Shown: positions 33,112-42,284, counted from the stretch's first letter. The stretch is 64,000 nucleotides of DNA from Deferribacteraceae bacterium UBA6793 (GCA_002452405.1 DKFP01000010.1:1-64000), one strand, 5' to 3'. A program made the numbers and translations. The notes: generated from the sequence alone by a model not told the origin.

Positions 33112-34928
33112 TTGCTTTCCTCCTTATATACCGGAATTGTGAATCTGAACTGAGAACCGGAACCTTCGCGGCTGACCACGGAAACCTGACCGCCGTGGGA
33201 CTGCACTATCTCTCTTACGATGGCAAGCCCAAGCCCTGTTCCGCTGTTGCCCTCCTGTCCGGGCACTCGGTAAAAACGGTCAAAAATATGCTCAAGATGC
33301 TCCGGCGCAATGCCTTTGCCTGTATCGGTCACGGAAAAACAGACATAATCGCCGTCATGCGCTGCATCAATCGTTATTTCACCGCCTGCCGTAGTGAAAC
33401 GGAACGCGTTGTTTATAAGGTTTGAAAAAACATGCGCTACAGCTTCTCTGTCCGCCAGCACTTCCGGCAGATCGTGCGCCTCTTTGCAGATCAGTCGCAG
33501 CCCTCTGTCCATAGCGTCGGCTTCATAGGCATCTTTTGCATCCGCCATCAGAAGCCCTGCGGAATAGACAGCTACGGCGTTTTTCTTCCCTTCCGCCGCG
33601 TCTATGGCTATCAGACTGTCAATTATCGACGAAAGTTTATCGCTGCCGTCGCGCGCTTCGAGCAGAAGCTCGGTCTGTTTTTCGTTGAGACCGCCTACGC
33701 GCTCCTCAAGAAGAAGATGAACCGCCATCCTGACCGATGTCAGCGGCGTTTTCAGCTGGTGGGACACTGTTGCGGCAACGCTCTTTTTCAGCTCCATCTG
33801 CTCGTTCACCTGTGTCACATCTTTCAGGATCAGGGCGGCGGACGTCATTTTTTTGTCCGCTCTGCCGAGGGGGATGGGTATTATGGTCGGCTGAAAGAAA
33901 TATTCAGATCCGTCTATAAAATGCTGAATATATCCGTCATGGGTCTGCTGCTTGTGCTCTATCAGGCACTGCTCGAACAGCTTATCCGCCCAGTCCAGTC
34001 CGAGGTTTCCGATATCTTCGCCGGGTCTGAAGCCGAAATTTTTCTCTGCGGTTTCGCTGGCGGATTTTATGGTGCCGTTGGTGTTGATTACAACGATGGC
34101 TTCCGGCAGCACCTTCAGCATGTCGTCGGCAGAACGTTCCGCTGTGGCAACCTTTGCCATATCCAGCTTTTTCACCGCACGCAGCGCATATGCCATTTCA
34201 TTGAACGACTCTGAAAGCTGACCTATCTCGTCTTTTGAGCCGACTTCAAGCACAAGGTTGAGATTTCCCTCTTTTATGTGTCTGGTAGACTCTATCAGCC
34301 GCCTGATGGGGCGCAATATCCATTTGTGAGTGAGCATTGAGAATAAGGCGGCGATTATGAACGACGCCGCAATCGCGGCTATTGTCCGCTTGAAAACAGT
34401 TTCCGAAAGCTCGGATGCCGTTCTGCCCGCCTGAACCATATGCGCCTGATTCATATCCAGAATCTTCTGAGCGTTGCTTTTTATCTCATAAAATAGCGGA
34501 TAGAGTTTTTTGTGGTACATCTCCCGCTTCGTATCAGGCGGCACGGCGTTTTCCGTCATACTTCCGAGACTGGAAGAGTATTCCGAAAACAATACAGCTA
34601 TCCTGTCCGCCACGGCTTTTTCACCGGGTAATGTAATGTTGCTCTCCTCTATCCGCAAAGCATCGCGGAATTTGTCAATGTTCTCATTGATGAGCCTGCG
34701 CCCTTCCTCTGCGTTTCCTGTCAGCATGAAAAGCAACCCGCTGTCTATCCTTTCCAGAGACTCCTTCATCTGCTGGCTCGCAGTCACACTGCGGTAGTTC
34801 TCTTTCAGAATCGTATCCACAGCCCCGCCGAGCCTTCCCACATTGAAAAGCGTGAAAATACCCGACAAAAGAATGATCATCAAAAGCCCGCCGAAGCCGA
34901 GCATCAGTTTTTGTCTGATTCCAATCAT
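33108..34928 (-). CDS. Membrane histidine kinase co-transcribed with kdp
   Basis: The 606-residue protein has a membrane helix at about residues 8-30, a periplasmic four-helix-type sensor (IDSGLLFMLTGNAEEGRRLI), a second helix near 188-205, HAMP, a PAS domain (residues 265-370), HisKA with VSHQLKTPL (His390) and an ATPase domain with NNAFRFT and GTGLGLAIVREI. It is not the KdpD kinase domain. Its position directly ahead of kdpF, overlapping by 4 nt, and 132 bp after an NtrC-type regulator suggests that it replaces the missing kinase part of KdpD and phosphorylates that regulator. Confidence 0.9.
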   Translation of the reverse strand: MIGIRQKLMLGFGGLLMIILLSGIFTLFNVGRLGGAVDTILKENYRSVTASQQMKESLERIDSGLLFMLTGNAEEGRRLINENIDKFRDALRIEESNITLPGEKAVADRIAVLFSEYSSSLGSMTENAVPPDTKREMYHKKLYPLFYEIKSNAQKILDMNQAHMVQAGRTASELSETVFKRTIAAIAASFIIAALFSMLTHKWILRPIRRLIESTRHIKEGNLNLVLEVGSKDEIGQLSESFNEMAYALRAVKKLDMAKVATAERSADDMLKVLPEAIVVINTNGTIKSASETAEKNFGFRPGEDIGNLGLDWADKLFEQCLIEHKQQTHDGYIQHFIDGSEYFFQPTIIPIPLGRADKKMTSAALILKDVTQVNEQMELKKSVAATVSHQLKTPLTSVRMAVHLLLEERVGGLNEKQTELLLEARDGSDKLSSIIDSLIAIDAAEGKKNAVAVYSAGLLMADAKDAYEADAMDRGLRLICKEAHDLPEVLADREAVAHVFSNLINNAFRFTTAGGEITIDAAHDGDYVCFSVTDTGKGIAPEHLEHIFDRFYRVPGQEGNSGTGLGLAIVREIVQSHGGQVSVVSREGSGSQFRFTIPVYKEESK

Positions 34929-34950
34929 GGCATCCTCCGCCTTTGTTTAA

Positions 34951-34966
34951 AGCATAATGGATGCCA
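34951..34966 (-). promoter_or_regulatory. Sigma-54 promoter of the kinase-kdp operon
   Basis: On the minus strand TGGCATCCATTATGCT fits TGGCAYR-N4-TTGCW with one mismatch in the -12 box (ATGC). It lies about 23 bp before the kinase start codon. Two matching palindromes lie 45-90 bp further upstream, and an NtrC-type activator gene lies directly upstream. Confidence 0.7.
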
Positions 34967-35009
34967 GAGAATAAGTTATTGATATTTAAGATTTATGAGT
35001 GAATAGGTA

Positions 35010-35055
35010 TTGCATTATGCAAGATTAACGGGTCAGACCGCATTGCAAATTGCAA
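35010..35055. promoter_or_regulatory. Paired enhancer palindromes for the NtrC-type kdp regulator
   Basis: TTGCATTATGCAA (35010-35022) and TTGCAAATTGCAA (35043-35055) are perfect palindromes of one type, TTGCAWWWTGCAA. Their centres are 33 bp apart, about three helical turns, so both face the same side of the DNA. They lie 45-90 bp upstream of the -24 box. Confidence 0.65.
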
Positions 35056-35060
35056 GGTTT

Positions 35061-36392
35061 TCAGATACCGTATTGTTTCCTTTTACGCCATAGAGTCGCC
35101 TGATCTATGCCGAGTATCTCTGCGGCTTCCTGTAAAGATGCTGCGGACGCGACAATTCCTCTGATATGTTTTTCCTCGATGGTCTCAAGGGAAACTCTGT
35201 CCCCGACGGCGATTTCCTGATTCTGCTTTCGGCTTACGAACGGAAAACACTCCGCCCCGACGGTTTCCGAATGGCACATGATAGCCGCCCTCTCTATGAC
35301 ATTTCGCATCTCGCGAAGGTTTCCTCTCCATTTGTATGATTTCAGAAGAGCTTCCGCTTCTGGCGAAAATCCTTTGAAAAACCTGTGATTCTGAGCACCG
35401 AAAAAGCGGAGCATGTCCAGAGCAAGAGGAATTATGTCCTCCGTGCGCTCCGATAGGGAAGGCATATCGAGCTGAATCACGTTCAGCCTGTAATAAAGGT
35501 CTTCACGGAATCGGCCCTGCCGGATAGCTTCTTCAAGGTCGGCGTTGGTCGCAGAGATTATGCGGACATCGGCGTGTCTGGTCTTCTGGTCGCCAAGACG
35601 TTCGTATTCCCTGTCCTGCAAAAAGCGCAGAAGTTTCGGCTGAATGGACATGGGGAGCTCGCCTATCTCATCCAGAAAAAGAGTTCCGCCCTCACATGCG
35701 GCAATCCGTCCTGCATTTTCCCGGACAGCTCCGGTGAAAGCACCTTTAACATGACCGAAAAGCTCGCTTTCAAGAAGTTCCGCAGAAAGAGAAGGGCATG
35801 AAACAACTGCCAGAGGTTTGCCGGAACGTTTGCTCCACGAGTGTATGGCTTTCGCCAGAACTGTTTTGCCCGTGCCGTTCCCGCCCCTTATAAGGATGGT
35901 GGCGTCTGTTGGCGCAACCTGTTTTGCAGTATCAAGAACCTGCTTCATAACAGGATTGCCCGTGGCAAAAGTCGCTTCCGGACGGAGCTTTGCCAGATCA
36001 TCTTTAAGACGTGAGATGTCCTCTTCCATCCTGCGGACGGAGGATATCCTCTCTGTCACGATATCAACCTGCTCCGGTGTGAAAGGCTTAGGCAGATAAT
36101 CAACCGCGCCAAGCCGCATAGCCTGAACAGCGGTGTCCACTGTGGCATATGCTGTGATAACGACTATCTTCATCTGCGGGCAGGTTTTCAAAAAAGCAGG
36201 AATAAGCTCCATTCCGTTATCGGTCCCAAGCCGCAGGTCAATAAATGCAGTGTCATATACCTGCCTGTCAGCCTCAGCCAGAGCATCTTTGATATTTGAA
36301 ACACCTTTAACGGCGTGCCCTCTGGATTCCAGACATATTGAAAGCATTTTTCTGATTCCGGCTTCGTCGTCTACAACTAGAACTTTCAGCAT
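35061..36392 (-). CDS. NtrC-family sigma-54-dependent response regulator, probable kdp activator
   Basis: The 443-residue protein has a receiver domain (VLVVDDEAGIRKML; phosphoacceptor in TAFIDLRLG near residue 52). The AAA+ domain has Walker A GGNGTGKT, GAFTGA (GHVKGAFTGAVREN) and GTLFLDEIGELP. A Fis-type helix-turn-helix closes it (AAEILGIDQATLWRKRKQYG). It lies upstream of the kinase-kdp operon on the same strand. Canonical kdp systems use the OmpR-type regulator KdpE; here none is present, and this protein appears to take its place. Confidence 0.9.
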   Translation of the reverse strand: MLKVLVVDDEAGIRKMLSICLESRGHAVKGVSNIKDALAEADRQVYDTAFIDLRLGTDNGMELIPAFLKTCPQMKIVVITAYATVDTAVQAMRLGAVDYLPKPFTPEQVDIVTERISSVRRMEEDISRLKDDLAKLRPEATFATGNPVMKQVLDTAKQVAPTDATILIRGGNGTGKTVLAKAIHSWSKRSGKPLAVVSCPSLSAELLESELFGHVKGAFTGAVRENAGRIAACEGGTLFLDEIGELPMSIQPKLLRFLQDREYERLGDQKTRHADVRIISATNADLEEAIRQGRFREDLYYRLNVIQLDMPSLSERTEDIIPLALDMLRFFGAQNHRFFKGFSPEAEALLKSYKWRGNLREMRNVIERAAIMCHSETVGAECFPFVSRKQNQEIAVGDRVSLETIEEKHIRGIVASAASLQEAAEILGIDQATLWRKRKQYGI

Positions 36393-36610
36393 TAAATACC
36401 CTTGCCAGACATATTATTCTGCATATCATAACGCCGCTTTGTTCCAAACCGCAACAGTCTTTGTATGGAAACAGAAATAACAGTATTGAATAAATGAAAA
36501 CACCTGAATGACCATATCGGTAGAATATACTGTGAACATTACGGCAGTATAATAAGGATATGGACGCATAGAAAATGGAAGTCATGTAATAATAACTCTG
36601 CGTTCCATAC

Positions 36611-36635
36611 AAAAAAAAAGCACCCTTTCGGGTGC
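36611..36635 (-). terminator. Rho-independent terminator of the metallophosphoesterase gene
   Basis: On the minus strand GCACCCGAAAGGGTGC is followed by nine T. It lies about 50 nt after the stop of the metallophosphoesterase gene. Confidence 0.9.
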
Positions 36636-36684
36636 ATTTCTTATGTCTATTCTATCAGGTGGGATAGAACGAAATCACCGGTTG

Positions 36685-38007
36685 TTACTCGTCTTTGCTG
36701 ACTTTAGCAGTTATATCCAAAACAGAACCGTCACCCATATAGCTGAACACGGCAGAAGTGTTCTGCGCGCCTGTGGTTATAACAACAAAGGTGCGCTCTG
36801 CTTCATCGTATTCATTGTTTTCGTCTATCCATGTTCCTGAGTTCACATAGCACTTACCGCCGGCGGTATCTCTGTGCGTAGGAACGTGTGTATGTCCGAA
36901 AACTACCACATCAACGTTCTCGTCCGGATTTTCAAGATAGTTTGTTTTCGCTCTGGTATAGTACGCTTCATAATTAACAGCTCCGGAAACCGCCTCAATA
37001 AAGGCGATTGGAACTTTCACTTTATTCAATGTCTGACGCTGCGCCCATGAGCGCTGAATGTGTTTGTACAGAACGGGTGCGGTGATGGTTCCGTCCGATT
37101 CCTGCGCCGGGTAGAAGTCCAGATAGGTGTAAGCATCATTAAAGCCGCTGATATGCATATTGAAAATCTTCTGGTCAAGGCTTTCATAAGGCGTCATCTT
37201 TGCGGATACGCTGCTGAGTACCCTGTAATACAGATAAGCGCCGTACTGGTCTATGTCAGTTTGACTGGGGATAACTGTCACGACAGGGAGTTCTTTTGCA
37301 ACTACCGGTTTTCCCTCAAGAACCCATGTAGCGGCATATCGGGCATAGAAATATCCCGCAGGCAGGATGGTGTCGTCATTTCCACAGAGTTCCGCATTCG
37401 TAATGGTATCCGGTGCGGAGAACACGTCATAACGGTGTCCGTGCTCAATAACGATCTCATTTCTGTCACCTGTATAGTAAGCTCCAAGCCCTTTTACATC
37501 TCTTGCCTGAACAAGCTGGGGGATAGCTTTTTGTAGCACTTCCGCCTCCAGTGTCAGGTCATGGTTACCGGGAACGTATACCAGTTTTATCCCGCTGGCT
37601 ATAACGTTGTTCAGGGCGTTGAAAACTTCCTGGTTGTTCGCTATAACATCCTGATAGAATTTGTTCTGGTCTGTGTAGGAAGGGTAATATACGGGCAGGA
37701 ACCATTCGTCCAGAAAGTCTCCTGCGATAACCAGCTCACGCACGTCAGAGGTACATTGGATACGTTGCAGAAACTTGATAAGATATGGACGATTTTCAAA
37801 GGTTTCAGTATATCTGTCGTCAATGCCGAGGTGGATGTCACTGATAACAACTATCTTGTCTCTCTTTTCTCCGGCATCCCACAAAGGTTCCTCGCCGGAT
37901 CCTGATCCGAATATATCAGAGGAACAGCCTGAAGTGTTCATTGCCACAAAACACATACCTGCGCCTGTGCCGAGAGTTTTTATAAAACTTCTTCTGGAAA
38001 ATTTCAT
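36685..38007 (-). CDS. Exported calcineurin-like metallophosphoesterase lipoprotein
   Basis: The 440-residue protein starts MKFSRRSFIKTLGTGAGM, a twin-arginine signal, and has a lipobox-like TSGC near residue 28, so it may be a TAT-exported lipoprotein. Dimetal-site motifs are in order: SDIHLG, AGDFLDEW, VPGNHDL and FGHTHVP. Its substrate is unknown. GGAGG precedes the ATG. A pair of 9-bp direct repeats with LytTR-type spacing lies about 85-115 bp upstream, and the LytTR two-component genes are immediately upstream, so expression is probably controlled by that system. Confidence 0.85.
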   Translation of the reverse strand: MKFSRRSFIKTLGTGAGMCFVAMNTSGCSSDIFGSGSGEEPLWDAGEKRDKIVVISDIHLGIDDRYTETFENRPYLIKFLQRIQCTSDVRELVIAGDFLDEWFLPVYYPSYTDQNKFYQDVIANNQEVFNALNNVIASGIKLVYVPGNHDLTLEAEVLQKAIPQLVQARDVKGLGAYYTGDRNEIVIEHGHRYDVFSAPDTITNAELCGNDDTILPAGYFYARYAATWVLEGKPVVAKELPVVTVIPSQTDIDQYGAYLYYRVLSSVSAKMTPYESLDQKIFNMHISGFNDAYTYLDFYPAQESDGTITAPVLYKHIQRSWAQRQTLNKVKVPIAFIEAVSGAVNYEAYYTRAKTNYLENPDENVDVVVFGHTHVPTHRDTAGGKCYVNSGTWIDENNEYDEAERTFVVITTGAQNTSAVFSYMGDGSVLDITAKVSKDE

Positions 38008-38090
38008 ATAAGACCTCCAAAACCAGATGTTAGCTTAATAATCGCATTAGTTCCGAGGATATATCGAAAAGAAGAAAAAATGAGCATTTG

Positions 38091-38120
38091 CACTTAAAAG
38101 ACTCATTTTTACACTTAAAA
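38091..38120 (-). promoter_or_regulatory. Direct-repeat site with LytTR geometry
   Basis: On the minus strand TTTTAAGTG occurs twice with a 12-bp spacer, a 21-bp period. LytTR regulators such as AgrA bind 9-bp direct repeats with 12-13-bp spacers; TTAAGTG matches the TTAAGT part of Staphylococcus AgrA sites. It is positioned to activate the metallophosphoesterase gene. Confidence 0.55.
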
Positions 38121-38127
38121 AATATTT

Positions 38128-39414
38128 TCAGACCAAGAGGCGCACCTGAAAAACGCCGTTTTCGACTTTATACAGCAGTTCGCCATCATATTTTTTGGCA
38201 AACGCTATGACACTCTTGCTGCCGATGCCGTGCCCTTCACTGCCGGCGACAGGATACCCGTTTTCATCCAGTAATACATCCGCTGAACAGGGGTTTTCCA
38301 TTTCAAGAAACAGACGTCCCGCACTCCGGCAAACGAAACGGATATACGGGGCAATATTGTACGGAAGTTTTTCGCATGAATGGATTGCGTTTTCCAGCAG
38401 GTTTGAAACCACCATGGAAAGCTCCAGTGCATCTATTGACAATCCCGCAGGTATCTCCAGCGATATTTCCGTCCGTATACCGTACTGTTCCGCCATGCCT
38501 GCATAATGGCTGACGGCAGCGTTCACCGCGGGGTTCTCGCAATAGACCCTGCTGGTCTTCGGCGTGGTCTGATTCTGATTCTGCAAAAGAGCGGATGCCT
38601 CTTGCGTCTGCCCCTGTTCCAGAAGTTCCAGAAGCACGTTGTTGAAATGCCTGCGGTCATGTGCCGTGCGGCTGTTCTGTGCCGAAACCTCTTCCATAAG
38701 TTTCAGTCTCTCCGACATACCGTCCGCAGCAAGTTGAAGAAATTCACGCTCCGCCTGTATGGACTGATTCTCCTCGCGCATTTCATACTGCTTCGTAATC
38801 GTTTTTAGCGAGTGGATAATGGTAACATACACGGATAACCCGAGAAGAATTAGCAGAAACAGCTGGATGTAATTGTTAATAAGCGTTTCTCTGATATCGC
38901 CGCCGAAAAAAAATCCAATAAAACATGCAAAAAGCAAAACGATAGGTAAAATGTAGATGTGCCAGTAATCCAGCACTTTCCGGTAAAGTTCAGAAACCCA
39001 TTTACGGAACACAAAAATAACAATCGAAAACATCACCAGCCGCAAAAATGTGTGCCCGTATTTGGGATAAGGCAAAAACCGGCTTAACGTATAGCTCAGA
39101 AACACGATGGAGGCGTGCAGATTCAGCATCGTGATGTAGCTGAAACACCACTGCATAATCTTATCGGTGAAAAGAGGCTTCATGACAATCCCGATAACCA
39201 GCAGCATCGTGAGATCAACATAAAATACCCCGGTGTAATCCCCCAATCGGTAAAAGTAATAGTTCATGATGACGTTACCGATGAGCAGAACCGCCGTTAC
39301 AATAATATATATAGCTCTGCTCTTATATTTCGGCATAGCCATGGTGGAAAGCAGTAAAATAAGCATTACATCGGTGACAACCGCCCTCAGCAGGTCGGGA
39401 AAATATTTCATCAT
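38128..39414 (-). CDS. AgrC/HPK10-like sensor histidine kinase
   Basis: The 428-residue protein has about six membrane helices in residues 1-200. A cytoplasmic helix has the unusual phosphoacceptor region SRTAHDRRHFNNVLLELLEQ (an HD..H.N type like AgrC/ComD). A GHKL ATPase follows with VVSNLLENAIHSCEKL and GHGIGSKSVIAFAKKY. Peptide pheromone sensors in Firmicutes have this architecture; no precursor-peptide gene was seen here. Its start overlaps the regulator stop by 4 nt. Confidence 0.85.
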   Translation of the reverse strand: MMKYFPDLLRAVVTDVMLILLLSTMAMPKYKSRAIYIIVTAVLLIGNVIMNYYFYRLGDYTGVFYVDLTMLLVIGIVMKPLFTDKIMQWCFSYITMLNLHASIVFLSYTLSRFLPYPKYGHTFLRLVMFSIVIFVFRKWVSELYRKVLDYWHIYILPIVLLFACFIGFFFGGDIRETLINNYIQLFLLILLGLSVYVTIIHSLKTITKQYEMREENQSIQAEREFLQLAADGMSERLKLMEEVSAQNSRTAHDRRHFNNVLLELLEQGQTQEASALLQNQNQTTPKTSRVYCENPAVNAAVSHYAGMAEQYGIRTEISLEIPAGLSIDALELSMVVSNLLENAIHSCEKLPYNIAPYIRFVCRSAGRLFLEMENPCSADVLLDENGYPVAGSEGHGIGSKSVIAFAKKYDGELLYKVENGVFQVRLLV

Positions 39415-40148
39415 AAATTTTTACCTTTCGCCATAAGGTAATCCATATATGCATCCCTAACTGCGGGGTATCTTTTTGCCGCAATAGAGACGAATTTACC
39501 TCCGCAAAGCGTGAAACTGTCCCTGTTGAAACGCTCCACCCTGCGCATGTTTACTATGAATGAGTTATGACACTGCAAAAAGTGTCTGTTTTGCAGGATA
39601 AGTGCGCAGTATTCCGAAAAATTCTCCCTGAAAGTACGGCTGAAAACCTCTTCGCCGTTCGCGAGGCTGAATACAACAGCGTGGCTGCGGTATTCGCAGC
39701 AGGCTATGTTCGAAAGTTTAACAACCCGCAGACTGTCTGCGGTCTTGACGGTAAAAGTCTGCTCATCGGCAATATGCGCTCTTGAAACGGCAAGCGTCAG
39801 CGTATCGAAAAGCTGCTGTCTGGCGACGGGTTTTATTAGATAGTTCACCGGATTTGCCGCATATGCCTGCAAGGCAAACTGAGGCTCGGTGGTGGCATAT
39901 ATTATCTGTGCCTCACGGTCGAGACGGCGGATATCTTTCCCCAGCTCCAGACCGCTGACCATAGGCATTACGATATCCAGTATGTAAAGGTGAAAGCTCT
40001 CCGTTTCAATTGCCGTCAGCAACTCATCCGGATGGGAAAATCCAGCAACTTCCGCGTCAATCCCGTTCAGAGACAGGTATTGTTCTGTCATGCGGACAAG
40101 CCCGCACAAATCATCCGGCATATCATCGCAGATCGCAATACGAATCAT
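39411..40148 (-). CDS. LytTR-family response regulator (AgrA-like)
   Basis: The 245-residue protein has a receiver domain (RIAICDDMPDD; phosphoacceptor in HLYILDIVMPMVSG near residue 57; Lys in NYLIKPVARQQ) and a LytTR DNA-binding domain (FTVKTADSLRVVKLSNIACC, HNSFIVNMRRVERFNRDSF). It pairs with the kinase encoded downstream. Candidate sites with 21-bp period lie upstream of its own gene (40222-40251) and upstream of the metallophosphoesterase gene (38091-38120). Confidence 0.9.
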   Translation of the reverse strand: MIRIAICDDMPDDLCGLVRMTEQYLSLNGIDAEVAGFSHPDELLTAIETESFHLYILDIVMPMVSGLELGKDIRRLDREAQIIYATTEPQFALQAYAANPVNYLIKPVARQQLFDTLTLAVSRAHIADEQTFTVKTADSLRVVKLSNIACCEYRSHAVVFSLANGEEVFSRTFRENFSEYCALILQNRHFLQCHNSFIVNMRRVERFNRDSFTLCGGKFVSIAAKRYPAVRDAYMDYLMAKGKNL

Positions 40149-40221
40149 CCGCTCACTCCGCTTTAAAATTCAAATCAAGCTATCACATTTATAATATTGC
40201 AATACATGATTCAAAATAGCA

Positions 40222-40251
40222 ACGATTAAACTCTCTGTCAAAACAGTTGAT
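40222..40251. promoter_or_regulatory. Candidate LytTR site in the divergent promoter
   Basis: ACAGTTGAT (40243-40251) fits the LytTR half-site consensus [TA][AC][CA]GTTN[AG][TG] at every position. A weaker ACGATTAAA lies exactly 21 bp before it. The site sits between the LytTR regulator gene (start 40148) and the lipoprotein gene (start 40418). Confidence 0.5.
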
Positions 40252-40286
40252 ACGGGATACGAAAAAAAAGCAGGACCAACAATATC

Positions 40287-40314
40287 AGGTATCAAATCAG
40301 GTAATTACCCTGAT
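40287..40314. promoter_or_regulatory. Inverted repeat upstream of the choice-of-anchor-I gene
   Basis: AATCAGG and CCTGATT enclose a TAATTAC loop, and a TATCAGGTATC half-copy precedes it by about 10 bp. No T-tract follows. It may be an operator; the regulator is unknown. Confidence 0.3.
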
Positions 40315-40417
40315 TAGTTTAAATAAATAACTTTCATTTATAAAGATTTAATATAATCCGCACCGGAATTTTAAATACATATGCAACTACTTAATAATAA
40401 AATACGGAGGGTTCAGA

Positions 40418-42232
40418 ATGAAATACTTAATCAGAGTATTGGCGGTGTTATTGATAGCTTCCGGCATAGTTGCCTGTGGAAGCGACGGTTCCGATGGTGT
40501 CGATGGCGTAAACGGAGCGGACGGCAGCAACGGAACAGATGGGACGAACGGAACAAACGGGGCTGGTCAGGTCATCGGTCTGAGTCAGACCGGACGCTAC
40601 TCATCCGGCGTATTTAACGCAAGCGCGGCTGAGATCGTGGCGTACGACAAATTGAACAACAGAACATATGTCGTAAATGCAAATTCAGGACGCGTTGATG
40701 TTCTGAACAGTGCAACTCTAGCGAATGTTACCTTAATCACAAGTATTTCTGTTGCCAACGACTTAGTGACCGCCGGAGCTGCCGCAAGCACCTCCGTTGT
40801 CGGTGCTGCAAACAGTGTGGCTGTCAACGGAAATATCATGGCTGTGGCTGTGGAAGCCGAACCGAAAACCAACAACGGCTGGGTAGTTTTTTATAACACG
40901 GCAAATAACAGCTTTTTAAGAGCTGTCCAGACAGGTGCACTTCCGGATATGCTCACATTCACACCTGACGGCAGCAGAGTTGTCGTTGCCAACGAGGGCG
41001 AACCGGACGATGGATATGTGAATGACCCCGAGGGCAGCGTAAGCGTTATTAAGGTTTCAGACTACAGCGTTGTCAACGTCGGTTTCACAGATTTTAACAC
41101 AGGCGGCACGCGCAATTCTGAGCTTCCTGTCAATAAAATGGTAATCGACGGTTTTAACGCCACCGTGGCGGAAAGTCTTGAGCCTGAATACGTTGCCGTG
41201 AGCGCGGACAGCGCAAAGGCATATGTGACACTTCAGGAGAACAACGCCATTGCAGTGATAAACCTGAACAACAATACTGTTGAAAAAATATTCGGTCTCG
41301 GATTCAAAGACCATTCAATCCCCGGCAACGAGCTTGACGCAAGCCAGAAGGATGGAGTGAACATAAAAAACTGGCCTGTAATGGGAATTTATATGCCGGA
41401 CACAATAGGTATCTACACTTTTAACGGTAAAACATATCTGGTTACAGCCAACGAAGGGGACTCACGCGCTGACTGGCTGAAAGACATCACCGATCAGGCG
41501 GCATGTGAGGCAGCCGGATACTTCTTCTCAACAGACGATACCGAATGTATTGATGAATTTTCTGCAAAGGACTACTACGACAGCGACAACGTAACCCTTG
41601 TCAATGCTGACGGAGACCCTTTCATAACAGACAGCACTGGCACGGCTGTTCACGGCGGATTCGGCGGCGACAACGGACTGTATCGCCTGAAATTCTCATA
41701 TTTCATGACAAAAAAGATGAACAACGGTACGGAATTTGAAAAGCTCTATTCATACGGCGGGCGTTCATTCTCCATCTGGGATGCGGAAACAGGTATGCTC
41801 GTTTATGACTCCGGCAACGATTTCGAGCGTATCACCGCCAATATTTACGGTGCCGACTTCAACAACGACAACACCGTTAACGCGGGCGACGATCGCAGCG
41901 ACAACAAAGGACCTGAACCGGAGGCACTCGCCATAGGCGTTATAAACGGTCACACCTATGCTTTCATAGGTCTTGAGCGCATGGGCGGCATCATGGTTTA
42001 TGACGTTTCCAATCCCTACGCTCCTAAATACGTTCAGTATATAAACAACCGCAACGTATCCGTCAGTTTCAACGCGAGCAACTTTGGAGAGGCGGGAGAT
42101 CTGGGTCCCGAAGGTTTTGCATTCGTATCGGCGGCAAACAGCGCCACAGGAGTTCCCATGCTGATAGCAGGCAACGAGGTAAGCGGAACCACCACATTTT
42201 ATTCGATACTTTCAACAGCTCTTTCTCAATAA
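40418..42232 (+). CDS. Choice-of-anchor-I family lipoprotein with collagen-like N-terminal repeats
   Basis: The 604-residue protein has a signal ending in the lipobox IVAC near residue 20. It is followed by about nine Gly-X-Y triplets (DGSDGVDGVNGADGSNGTDG and onward) that should form an extended collagen-like stalk. The rest follows the beta-propeller-like choice-of-anchor-I pattern: LPDMLTFTPDGSRVVVANEG, LEPEYVAVSADSAKAYVTLQ, TYLVTANEGDSRADWLKD and GPEPEALAIGVINGHTYAFI. Related domains are often fused to alkaline phosphatases or esterases. TACGGAGG precedes the start. It probably sits on the outer surface; its ligand is unknown. A LytTR-type site lies upstream. Confidence 0.85.
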   Translation: MKYLIRVLAVLLIASGIVACGSDGSDGVDGVNGADGSNGTDGTNGTNGAGQVIGLSQTGRYSSGVFNASAAEIVAYDKLNNRTYVVNANSGRVDVLNSATLANVTLITSISVANDLVTAGAAASTSVVGAANSVAVNGNIMAVAVEAEPKTNNGWVVFYNTANNSFLRAVQTGALPDMLTFTPDGSRVVVANEGEPDDGYVNDPEGSVSVIKVSDYSVVNVGFTDFNTGGTRNSELPVNKMVIDGFNATVAESLEPEYVAVSADSAKAYVTLQENNAIAVINLNNNTVEKIFGLGFKDHSIPGNELDASQKDGVNIKNWPVMGIYMPDTIGIYTFNGKTYLVTANEGDSRADWLKDITDQAACEAAGYFFSTDDTECIDEFSAKDYYDSDNVTLVNADGDPFITDSTGTAVHGGFGGDNGLYRLKFSYFMTKKMNNGTEFEKLYSYGGRSFSIWDAETGMLVYDSGNDFERITANIYGADFNNDNTVNAGDDRSDNKGPEPEALAIGVINGHTYAFIGLERMGGIMVYDVSNPYAPKYVQYINNRNVSVSFNASNFGEAGDLGPEGFAFVSAANSATGVPMLIAGNEVSGTTTFYSILSTALSQ

Positions 42233-42242
42233 CATCTTTCAT

Positions 42243-42265
42243 GGCAGGGGTTTCACGCCCCTGCC
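42243..42265. terminator. Terminator between convergent genes
   Basis: GGCAGGGG and CCCCTGCC form an 8-bp stem with a TTTCACG loop, followed by TTTTCTATTT. It lies 11 nt after the lipoprotein stop and also ahead of the converging efflux operon. Confidence 0.85.
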
Positions 42266-42284
42266 TTTTCTATTTAATCTTATG

